This document shows positions 1 through 5,441 of a DNA stretch of 7,477 nt, one piece after another. The DNA comes from Clostridiales bacterium (GTDB taxonomy: Bacteria; Bacillota; Clostridia; Lachnospirales; Lachnospiraceae), in NCBI GenBank assembly GCA_021199135.1, contig JAJQIQ010000060.1:1-7477 (forward strand), given 5' to 3'. Position 1 is the first letter of the stretch. Each line of letters begins with the position of its first letter. Position numbers and translations under genes: made by a program. The notes beneath the pieces were generated by a model, which ran no database searches, was not told the origin of the DNA, and saw only the letters and a program-made list of their open reading frames with translations.

Positions 1-1630
1 AGACATAATCGATTTTTCCCGCATCCTTATATGGTTTCCCTTTCTCGTCCACATAAATTGAGAGAATATCGCTTTTCTGATCTTTGGACTGCAGCGAATA
101 CCCCACGAACGGCGGGTTCCCCATGATGAAATTCAATTTTTCTTTCGGCACCACGCTCTCCCAGTCCATCCGAAGCGCGTTGCCCTCGATAATGTTTGTG
201 TAGGATTTTAGCGGCAGGAAATCGAGGTTCATCATCAGGATCTCCTCCGTCTCGCGCATCATCCGATGCTCCGCGATCCAGAGGGCGGTCTTCGCGACCG
301 TGACGGCGAAATCGTTGATTTCTATCCCGTAAAATTGCCCGATTGATACCTCAATCGGATTCTGTTTTTCGTCGCCGAAAGCGATCTGCCCGTGCGCAAG
401 CTCACGGAGCACGTCGTTTTCGAGGCGGCGAAGCGAGAGGTAAGACTCCGTCAAAAAATTCCCCGAGCCGCAGGCGGGATCGAGGTAGTTAGACGTGCCT
501 AACTTCTTCTGAAATTCTCGCAGCCTCTGCTCACGGGTTTTCGCGACGGAAATATTTTTTATCTCCGCAAATTCCTTTTTTAAATCGTCCAAAAATAACG
601 GGTCGATGACTTTATGAATATTTTCGATAGAGGTGTAGTGCATCCCTCCCGAACGGCGCGTCTCGGGGTTTAGCGTGGACTCGAAGACCGCGCCGAATAT
701 CGTCGGGCTGATGTCCGACCAGTCGAAGCCCGCGCTCGCCTTGTTGAGCAGGAGGTCTCGGATTTCGTCCGTGAATGAGGGGATGTCGACGTCCTCCTCC
801 GTAAACAGCCCGCCGTTTACATAGGGAAACTGCGCCAGAAGCGGCTCGTCCTCCGCCAGGTGCTTAGCGCGCTTATCGACGGGAGTGTCCAAAATCCGAA
901 ACAGATCCTCAAGCGCGCGGCGCATGTGCTGCGTGTCGAACGCCGCCAGGTAGTCGTGGAACATCGTGTGCCGCCCGAAAAGCCCCGCGTTTTCCGCGTA
1001 GAGGCAAAAGACGAGCCGGACGCAGAGCACGTTTAAGCTGTGCATCTCGTAGTCGCCCATCACGCCACCGTATCGCCGCGCGAACGCGTCGTAGATGAGG
1101 CCGACAATCTCGCCCGCCGCGATCGAGATCTCCACTTCCGGGTCTGGGACTCCGCTGCCGCTGTCTACCAAAAATTGCAAACGATAATATTCTTTTTCCA
1201 AGTTTTCCAAAAGGATGATCTCTGGGTCGCCGCCCGGACGCTCCATGTCGTAGACATGAAATTCCCTGAAATTACAGATGACGATCCAGCGCGGGCGCAT
1301 GGAGTAGGGGAGCTCCATCGTGTAACGCTTCGCCTGCCCAAATGGCGTGAGAAGCGTGCCGTCCGACTGGCGGATGGCCTTCTTTAAGTCCTTGTCCTGA
1401 CCTTTTTGCTCAATCATGACGTGCGTCGTGGCGATCATACCGTCGATGAAGCTCGTGTGGTCGAGGTGCACCTGCTCCTCAAACGCGATATGGTCCTCCG
1501 GGTGCTCCACGCCGTAGACGTCGCGCAGGAGCGACAGCCAGAACGGCTGGCTCTCACCTTTTTCGTAGCCTTTGTTTTTCCATCTCTGCGCAAATTGTTT
1601 CGCCGCCGTGCGCTGCTGTGTGTCAGTCAT
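1..1630 (-). CDS. MmeI/YeeA-like DNA adenine methyltransferase with fused nuclease motif (restriction-modification), 3' end cut off by the window
   Basis: Reading the minus strand from ATG at 1630 gives 543 codons with no stop before the window edge. Motif I of amino-methyltransferases, DPACGSGNFL, starts at residue 384, and motif IV, NPPF, at 505-508; these bind SAM and the target base, typically for N6-adenine methylation. Near the N-terminus D63, E74 and K76 (FIDG then IEQK) match the D-x(n)-ExK nuclease motif of MmeI-type enzymes. The protein is therefore probably a single-chain restriction and modification enzyme rather than a lone methylase. Family members are roughly 900 residues, so the missing part should hold the end of the methylase and the target-recognition domain. 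The start is fixed by GGAGG eight bases upstream and by the promoter. An ATG six bases upstream meets a stop at once. Whether the nuclease is active, and the recognition site, cannot be told. Confidence 0.9.
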   Translation of the reverse strand, partial: MTDTQQRTAAKQFAQRWKNKGYEKGESQPFWLSLLRDVYGVEHPEDHIAFEEQVHLDHTSFIDGMIATTHVMIEQKGQDKDLKKAIRQSDGTLLTPFGQAKRYTMELPYSMRPRWIVICNFREFHVYDMERPGGDPEIILLENLEKEYYRLQFLVDSGSGVPDPEVEISIAAGEIVGLIYDAFARRYGGVMGDYEMHSLNVLCVRLVFCLYAENAGLFGRHTMFHDYLAAFDTQHMRRALEDLFRILDTPVDKRAKHLAEDEPLLAQFPYVNGGLFTEEDVDIPSFTDEIRDLLLNKASAGFDWSDISPTIFGAVFESTLNPETRRSGGMHYTSIENIHKVIDPLFLDDLKKEFAEIKNISVAKTREQRLREFQKKLGTSNYLDPACGSGNFLTESYLSLRRLENDVLRELAHGQIAFGDEKQNPIEVSIGQFYGIEINDFAVTVAKTALWIAEHRMMRETEEILMMNLDFLPLKSYTNIIEGNALRMDWESVVPKEKLNFIMGNPPFVGYSLQSKDQKSDILSIYVDEKGKPYKDAGKIDYV

Positions 1631-1688
1631 CGCATTGCCCTCCACGAAATTATAGTCATATGATAACACATTGGGCGGTTGCGCTCAA
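1619..1688 (-). repeat. Direct repeat copy A: RM promoter, ribosome binding site and first four codons
   Basis: This 70-base stretch matches 3989-4058 with the same orientation, no gap and 58 identical bases by hand alignment. The match includes -35, -10, a GGAGG site, the ATG and codons for MTDT. Identity stops sharply just upstream of the -35 box. Between the ATG copies the offset is exactly 2370 bases. This copy leads into the intact gene. Confidence 0.85.
1653..1688 (-). promoter_or_regulatory. Sigma-A promoter of the restriction-modification gene
   Basis: On the minus strand the -35 TTGAGC (1688-1683) is followed by a 17-base spacer and the -10 TATCAT (1665-1660, five of six consensus bases). 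Transcription should start near 1653, about 22 bases before the start codon. The -35 lies 23 bases beyond the stop codon of the ATPase gene, and no terminator lies between, so the RM gene can have its own transcript plus read-through from upstream. Confidence 0.7.
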
Positions 1689-1710
1689 CCTAGAGAATTA
1701 AAAAACAGCC

Positions 1711-2922
1711 TCAGAATTCATCGCACAGTAAAAAATCCGCCACATGCATGGTGCGGATGCCGTCCACGTTTCCCTCTGCAAAGTCGTCCAGGCAGAGCAC
1801 ATATTTAGGGTAATTGTCATGAATGTCCAAAAGCCTACCATACTCACGCTTCCTCGCCTGCTCCGTGCGAATTTCCTGCGTCACCTGGACGTAAATCCTG
1901 TCATTGCCACGGCTCGCCACGAAGTCTATCTCCCCGTCACCCGCCTTGCCGACGCACACCTCGTACTTTCGGCGGCAGAGCTCGAGATAAACGATGTTTT
2001 CCAAACTGGCGGCCACGTCGTCCGGCGAAAATCCCAGCACGCTGTACTTTAATGAAACGTCGGCCAGATAAAATTTTTCCTGTGTCTTTAAAATCTCCTT
2101 GCCGCGCAAGTCATATCTAGGGCACCGTTGCAGCAGATACGCCTGCTCAAGTTTCTCCAGATAGGAGTAAACCGTCTCATGGTCCATGCTGCGGTGCTCC
2201 GACTTCAAATAATCCGAAATTGACTTTGCCGAAAAAGTGTTGCCAATATTTTGAAACGTATATTTCACGATGCGCTCCAACTGGTCCACGCGGCGAATCT
2301 GGCTGTGCCTGACAATGTCTGAAAACACCGTGGCCTGGTATATGTCACGGACGATGTTGTATACTTCATCCTGCGCATACGCTCGAAGATGCGTGGCCGG
2401 AAAGCCCCCGAGCCTCACATAATCCAAGAACTCCTTGCGAGGACTTCTCACTTCGGAATATGCCGCCTTGAAATCCAGATATTCCCTGAAAGAGAGCGTA
2501 TATATGCGAAAAGATACATAGCGACCCGTCAGATATGTCGAGATCTCCGACGACATCATGCGCGAATTGGATCCCGTCACGTAGATGTCCACATCAAAAT
2601 CGGTGGCAATGGAATTGACGACACGCTCCCATCCCTCCACCTCCTGCACCTCATCGAGAAATAAATACGTCCTTCCATCTGGGACCAGGCTCCCCTTGAG
2701 GAGCGCATACATCCCCCGATCGTCCATGTCTGCATACTCCATGGAATCAAAACGGTAACTGACGATGCGCCCGTCTGGAATCTGCCTCTCCTGGCGCAGC
2801 CATTCCATGACCATCTGCATGACCGTGGATTTCCCGCAACGGCGCACGCCCGTCAGAATCTTGACAAGCGGCGCGTCCACATATGGCACAATCTGATTGA
2901 CATATATCGGCCTGTATATCAT
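1711..2922 (-). CDS. AAA-family ATPase with C-terminal DUF4143 domain
   Basis: A 403-residue protein counted from the ATG at 2922. Walker A is GVRRCGKST at residues 25-33, and Walker B is YLFLDEVQ with D90-E91. A sensor-like TGSNS lies near 116-120, and LTGRY near 131-135 supplies a conserved arginine. The middle of the protein is a winged-helix-like region. The C-terminal DUF4143 segment carries E314, then EIDFV with D333, then YVQV; a nuclease-type fold would have ExK here, but the protein has Q-V-T, so nuclease activity is doubtful. ATPases of this family (AAA_14 plus DUF4143) are common in bacteria, but their biological role is largely unsettled. The frame extends to a TTG at 2955, but that codon overlaps the -10 box, and the ATG at 2922 has GGAGG eight bases upstream, so the shorter form is chosen. 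No clear terminator follows, only a run of T without a stem near 1700-1705. Confidence 0.9.
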   Translation of the reverse strand: MIYRPIYVNQIVPYVDAPLVKILTGVRRCGKSTVMQMVMEWLRQERQIPDGRIVSYRFDSMEYADMDDRGMYALLKGSLVPDGRTYLFLDEVQEVEGWERVVNSIATDFDVDIYVTGSNSRMMSSEISTYLTGRYVSFRIYTLSFREYLDFKAAYSEVRSPRKEFLDYVRLGGFPATHLRAYAQDEVYNIVRDIYQATVFSDIVRHSQIRRVDQLERIVKYTFQNIGNTFSAKSISDYLKSEHRSMDHETVYSYLEKLEQAYLLQRCPRYDLRGKEILKTQEKFYLADVSLKYSVLGFSPDDVAASLENIVYLELCRRKYEVCVGKAGDGEIDFVASRGNDRIYVQVTQEIRTEQARKREYGRLLDIHDNYPKYVLCLDDFAEGNVDGIRTMHVADFLLCDEF

Positions 2923-2943
2923 CTTGCCCACCTCCATATTGGA

Positions 2944-2972
2944 AGTATATCGCAATTTCTGATGATTTGCAA
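2944..2972 (-). promoter_or_regulatory. Proximal promoter of the ATPase gene
   Basis: On the minus strand -35 TTGCAA (2972-2967), 17 bases, then -10 TATACT (2949-2944). Initiation near 2937 would leave a leader of about 15 bases that holds the ribosome binding site of the ATG at 2922. The -10 region falls in a degenerate fourth unit of the 41-bp repeat array: the in-phase bases ATCGCAA at 2949-2955 match the units upstream. Confidence 0.6.
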
Positions 2973-2975
2973 TAG

Positions 2976-3080
2976 TTTTGCGGTCTATAATCGCAAAAGT
3001 TGTAAATTATGTCAAGTCTTGCGGTCTATAATCGCAAAACTTTATAGTTTTAGTAATTTTTGCGGTGTATAATCTCAAAT
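2976..3080. repeat. Three inverted repeats with an exact 41-bp period (likely operator array)
   Basis: Units start at 2976, 3017 and 3058. Unit 1 is a perfect inverted repeat TTTTGCG-N9-CGCAAAA, with GTCTATAAT in the middle. Unit 2 is identical over the 20 bases 3020-3039 and keeps a five-base arm pair, TTGCG and CGCAA. Unit 3 differs at three positions (GTGTATAAT, CTCAAAT) and has a weaker dyad. The AT-rich bases between units are not conserved. A fourth, degenerate half-unit lies in phase at 2938-2957. A spacing of 41 bp is close to four helical turns, so bound proteins would line up on one face of the DNA. The array fills the gap between fic and the ATPase gene and overlaps the latter's promoters. 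Which protein binds is unknown. Confidence 0.8.
2987..3015 (-). promoter_or_regulatory. Possible distal promoter of the ATPase gene inside the repeat array
   Basis: A perfect -35 TTGACA (3015-3010, minus strand) stands 17 bases from GATTAT (2992-2987, four of six consensus bases), which lies within repeat unit 1. A regulator bound to the inverted repeat would cover this -10 box. It could be an alternative to, or a regulated partner of, the proximal promoter. Confidence 0.4.
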
Positions 3081-3095
3081 AATGTAAAGTCCACT

Positions 3096-3812
3096 TTATT
3101 TTATCCTAAAACTCGCCATCCATTCCCTGAACTGGTCCTGCGCGGACAGGCAGGTGTCTGTAAGATAGCCTTTTTCGTTATCCCATTCCGAAAGGCCTCG
3201 GTAGTAATACAGTTTCATATCGTCGGTGATGACGAAAGGGATTACGCCATTTTTCAGGCACTCCTTGAAGAGGATGAGCCGCCCCACCCGCCCGTTGCCG
3301 TCCTGGAAGGGGTGGATGCGCTCGAAGCGCACGTGGAAATCCAGTATGTCCTCGAATGATTTGCCGGGGATCGCATTGTATTTTTCAAGCAATGAGCGCA
3401 TCGCCGCGCCCACTTCCTCCGGGGGCGTGGTCTCCCGCCCGCCCACCTCGTTTGGCAGCTTTTTGTATGCGCCGCCCGCGACCCAGTCGTTCCTCGAATC
3501 GCTGGTACCGCTCTTTAAAATCTCGTGAAGCTTTAAAATAAATTTTTCATCGAGCTTGCGGTCTGCATCGTCTATCACCATATCGAGGCAACGAAAATGA
3601 TTGGCCGTCTCCACGATGTCGTCCACGTTCACGGCAGAATCCGTCAGCCCAATAGTGTTCGTCTCAAAAATATACCTCGTCTGCTCGTGGGTCAGCTGGC
3701 TTCCCTCGATATGGTTGGAGTTGTAGGAAAACTCGATCTGCAACTTGTGGTAAATGCCGCCGGGCAGACGGCTCTCCCGCTCCCTTTTTAAAACTGAAAG
3801 AAGATTTTCCAT
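3096..3812 (-). CDS. fic: Fic-domain protein AMPylase with built-in inhibitory helix
   Basis: A protein of 238 residues. The full Fic motif HPFQDGNGRVGR is at 167-178; H167 is the expected catalytic base and the GNGR part binds the phosphates. Fic enzymes usually transfer AMP from ATP to hydroxyl groups of target proteins. Near the N-terminus SNHIEG (S32, E36, G37) fits the inhibitory motif (S/T)xxxE(G/N), in which the glutamate blocks ATP binding. With this helix N-terminal in the same chain, it is a class II, self-inhibited Fic, which explains the lack of a separate antitoxin gene next to it. The region 128-140 (TTPPEEVGAAM) matches the target-docking flap. The ATG at 3812 has GGAGG six bases upstream. 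The target is unknown. No terminator is seen after the stop, so the transcript may continue into the repeat array and the ATPase. Confidence 0.92.
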   Translation of the reverse strand: MENLLSVLKRERESRLPGGIYHKLQIEFSYNSNHIEGSQLTHEQTRYIFETNTIGLTDSAVNVDDIVETANHFRCLDMVIDDADRKLDEKFILKLHEILKSGTSDSRNDWVAGGAYKKLPNEVGGRETTPPEEVGAAMRSLLEKYNAIPGKSFEDILDFHVRFERIHPFQDGNGRVGRLILFKECLKNGVIPFVITDDMKLYYYRGLSEWDNEKGYLTDTCLSAQDQFREWMASFRIK

Positions 3813-3979
3813 CGTGCGCCTCCATTCTCTTCATTTTTGTCAATTTCTGATGCAACGTCTGCTCAGCGCAGACGAGCAGCGCCCACATTCCAATTCGCCT
3901 AAGGCGAAGTGGGCGCTGATTTGTTGCGTTTACACTGTCTCCCCGTCGCCATGCAGCGAAGTGCATGGCGCGGGATTTA
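3813..3979 (-). promoter_or_regulatory. Hairpin-rich 5' leader of fic
   Basis: Three stem-loops follow one another within 115 bases, and no convincing gene lies here. Stem one pairs 3947-3955 with 3962-3970 (nine perfect base pairs, six-base loop). Stem two pairs 3877-3886 with 3909-3918 (ten pairs), and 3894-3899 with 3903-3908 (six pairs) stacks inside it after a seven-base bulge. Stem three pairs 3856-3862 with 3868-3874 (seven pairs, five-base loop). Stems one and two share GCGAAGTG. In the leftward transcript they lie between the fic promoter and its ribosome binding site. They could form a structured leader or attenuator, or a REP-like palindromic repeat inserted there. No U-run follows any stem, so simple termination is not evident. 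Confidence 0.55.
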
Positions 3980-4000
3980 TCAATGCTCTGTGTCGGTCAT
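3980..4000 (-). pseudogene. Six-codon ORF MTDTEH: remnant of an RM gene start, or fic leader peptide
   Basis: The ATG at 4000 sits behind GGGAGG and a good promoter, and reads MTDTEH, then TGA. The first four residues equal those of the RM protein, whose start reads MTDTQQ, and the surrounding bases are the distal copy of the direct repeat. It is most simply the decapitated start of an RM gene copy. Since promoter, ribosome binding site and start codon all remain, it may still be translated ahead of fic as an upstream ORF. Confidence 0.6.
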
Positions 4001-4058
4001 TGCAATATCCTCCCGAAAAATATAGTCATATGATAACACATTCTGCTGTTGCGCTCAA
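3989..4058 (-). repeat. Direct repeat copy B: promoter, ribosome binding site and first four codons upstream of fic
   Basis: This is the counterpart of 1619-1688. The 22 bases that span the -10 region (4021-4042) are identical in both copies. Changes lie in the spacer and around the ribosome binding site, and codon 2 differs silently (ACC against ACT). Beyond codon 6 the two copies are unrelated. Confidence 0.85.
4023..4058 (-). promoter_or_regulatory. Sigma-A promoter driving the fic transcript
   Basis: On the minus strand -35 TTGAGC (4058-4053), 17 bases, then -10 TATCAT (4035-4030). Expected start is near 4023. The fic start codon is about 210 bases downstream, so the leader carries the six-codon ORF and three stem-loops. 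The boxes are identical to those of the RM promoter, so both genes may be expressed under the same conditions. The promoter diverges from that of the lipoprotein. Confidence 0.65.
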
Positions 4059-4095
4059 GGGATAGGCAAAAAATTCATCTTTTCCTCTTTTCTTG

Positions 4096-4124
4096 TTGAC
4101 AGGGAACGCACAAACCTGTATGAT
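4096..4124 (+). promoter_or_regulatory. Strong sigma-A promoter of the lipoprotein gene
   Basis: TTGACA (4096-4101, perfect consensus), a 17-base spacer, then TATGAT (4119-4124, five of six). Transcription should start near 4131, which leaves an untranslated leader of about 95 bases. A pyrimidine-rich tract lies just upstream (4078-4095). In the leader an AGGAGG (4166-4171) precedes a GTG in another frame. The lipoprotein's own site is GGGAG, six bases before its ATG. Confidence 0.75.
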
Positions 4125-4225
4125 GGAAAAGTATCTATCGGATTGCCATGAATCTGCGGACGCACAGGAGGAGAACGTGTCTTGCGGCAAATGGCATAGC
4201 CAAATGAATAAAGAGGGAGTAAAAA

Positions 4226-5380
4226 ATGAAGAGACGAGGAGTTTGGAACTATTGGAAAAGGACTGTCGCTTTTTGCGCAATCGCACTGCTCTGCCTTGCG
4301 ATGGTGGCATGCGGCAAAGGAGGGACGAATCAGCCGGAGGCAGGCAGTGCGCCAGGGAATGCGGGAAATAACGACACGGGTACATCAGCGGAATCGAAAA
4401 ATTCTGCAAAAAAGAAACAGCCGTCGGGCGGTGTTATATCAGCAGAGTTCGATTGGCTTTATAGGCTTTCGATACGTGAGGAAGAAGTCTTGACCGTGAC
4501 TTTTTTAGACTCCGTATCGGGTGCTCCAGATGACAGCGTTGACGTGTCCGAAGATGTGGATGGCTCTGTACTGGCATGGACGGAGCAGGAAGGCGATGGC
4601 TACAATATTTATATTGCAGGCGATGGCGGGGTGATTGCAAACCCAGATTCAAAAGAAATGTTTGCTTTTTTCTTAAATTTGAAGAGCATTGATTTTAGGG
4701 CACTTGACACAAGCCAGGTGACAAACATGGGCGGTATGTTCTACAACTGCCCGTCACTGACGAGCATGGACGTGAGCAATTTTGACACGAGCCAAGTGAC
4801 AAACATGAATGCCATGTTCTACAACTGTTGTTTGTTGACGAACTTGGACGTGAGCGGATTTGACACAAGCCAAGTGACAAGGATGAGCAGCATGTTTGGT
4901 GATTGTGGCTCATTGACGAACTTGGATGTAAGTAATTTCGATACAAGCCAAGTGACGGATATGAACGAAATGTTTTATTTCTGCGGTTCGTTGATAAGTC
5001 TGGATGTGGGTGGCTTTGACACAAGCCTGGTGACAGACATGAGCTATATGTTTTCAAATTGCACGTCATTGACAAACCTCGACGTAAGCAACTTTGACAC
5101 AAGTCAGGTGGCAAATATGCGTTGTATGTTCCAGGCCTGCGTCTCACTGACAGACTTAGATGTAAGCAACTTTGACACAAGTCAGGTAGCAAATATGCGT
5201 GGTATGTTCCAGGCCTGCGCCTCACTGACAGACTTAGATGTGAGCAGCTTTGACACGAGCCTGGTGACGGATATGTCGTATATGTTCTGCGAGTGTCCAT
5301 CCCTTACGGATTTGGGCATCAGCAACTTTGACATGGCCAATGCAAATACAGAGGGCATGTTTGCTGACAGCGTTGAATGA
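4226..5380 (+). CDS. BspA-like surface lipoprotein with 26-residue DUF285 repeats
   Basis: A 384-residue protein. The N-terminus has a basic start, a hydrophobic stretch and a lipobox ending LAMVAC, with C29 as the probable lipidated residue, so it should be anchored in the outer face of the cytoplasmic membrane. A flexible linker rich in G, N, S and K follows (about 30-70). The next region, about 71-155, contains DVSEDVDGSVLAW and YIAGDGGVIA, typical of the segment before such repeats. From residue 156 come eight full 26-residue repeats of the form DVSNFDTSQVTNM...MF..C.SLTNL, plus a short ninth. This repeat class (BspA-like leucine-rich repeat, 'bacterial surface protein 26-residue repeat') forms an elongated adhesion or binding surface in known members. 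The ligand is unknown. No LPxTG or other wall anchor is present at the C-terminus. It has its own promoter and no evident tie to fic. Confidence 0.93.
   Translation: MKRRGVWNYWKRTVAFCAIALLCLAMVACGKGGTNQPEAGSAPGNAGNNDTGTSAESKNSAKKKQPSGGVISAEFDWLYRLSIREEEVLTVTFLDSVSGAPDDSVDVSEDVDGSVLAWTEQEGDGYNIYIAGDGGVIANPDSKEMFAFFLNLKSIDFRALDTSQVTNMGGMFYNCPSLTSMDVSNFDTSQVTNMNAMFYNCCLLTNLDVSGFDTSQVTRMSSMFGDCGSLTNLDVSNFDTSQVTDMNEMFYFCGSLISLDVGGFDTSLVTDMSYMFSNCTSLTNLDVSNFDTSQVANMRCMFQACVSLTDLDVSNFDTSQVANMRGMFQACASLTDLDVSSFDTSLVTDMSYMFCECPSLTDLGISNFDMANANTEGMFADSVE
4691..5377 (+). repeat. Tandem 78-bp repeats in the lipoprotein gene (eight full, one partial)
   Basis: Units begin at 4691, 4769, 4847, 4925, 5003, 5081, 5159 and 5237, each 78 bases (26 codons), with a partial 63-base unit from 5315 to the stop. 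Constant positions include FDTS, V(T/A)xM, MF and SL(T/I)xL. Units six (5081-5158) and seven (5159-5236) differ at only four of 78 bases, which marks a recent duplication. The other units have diverged much further, including at silent positions. Confidence 0.92.
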
Positions 5381-5412
5381 CAGTTATGACCGTCCGGATA
5401 CGGCGGCATAAA

Positions 5413-5441
5413 TGAGGGGCATCCTAAACATATGCCCCTCA
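5413..5441. terminator. Bidirectional hairpin between convergent lipoprotein and tmcAL genes
   Basis: TGAGGGGCAT (5413-5422) pairs perfectly with ATGCCCCTCA (5432-5441) around a nine-base loop. The rightward strand is followed by AATTATAAG and the leftward strand by ATTTATG, so U-tracts are weak on both sides. The hairpin lies 33 bases after the lipoprotein stop and contains the stop codon of tmcAL (5439-5441). It is the only terminator-like structure in this convergent gap. Confidence 0.6.

Noticed and set aside
1040..1663. Plus-strand open frames of 115 and 85 codons in the left region
   Set aside because: Both lie opposite the continuous minus-strand RM gene, which has recognisable methylase and nuclease motifs in order.
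1697..1712. T-run after the ATPase gene as a terminator
   Set aside because: No GC-rich stem precedes the run of six T on the minus strand, so an intrinsic terminator is not supported.
2923..2955. Upstream TTG start that lengthens the ATPase by 11 residues
   Set aside because: It overlaps the predicted -10 box, whereas the ATG at 2922 has a good ribosome binding site and the family-typical MIYRPIY start.
2976..3080. Possible CRISPR array (regular repeats with unique bases between)
   Set aside because: Conserved cores are about 20-23 bases with only about 18-21 bases between them, there are three units, and no cas gene is present. The dyad and the overlap with promoters fit operators better.
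3664..3966. Minus-strand open frame of 100 codons covering the fic leader
   Set aside because: It crosses into fic in another frame, spans the hairpins, has no good ribosome binding site and resembles no known protein.
4695..5300. Long minus-strand open frame of 201 codons opposite the lipoprotein
   Set aside because: It is an antisense shadow of the tandem repeats: its periodic sequence mirrors the 78-bp units, and the plus frame has a lipobox, repeats, promoter and ribosome binding site.
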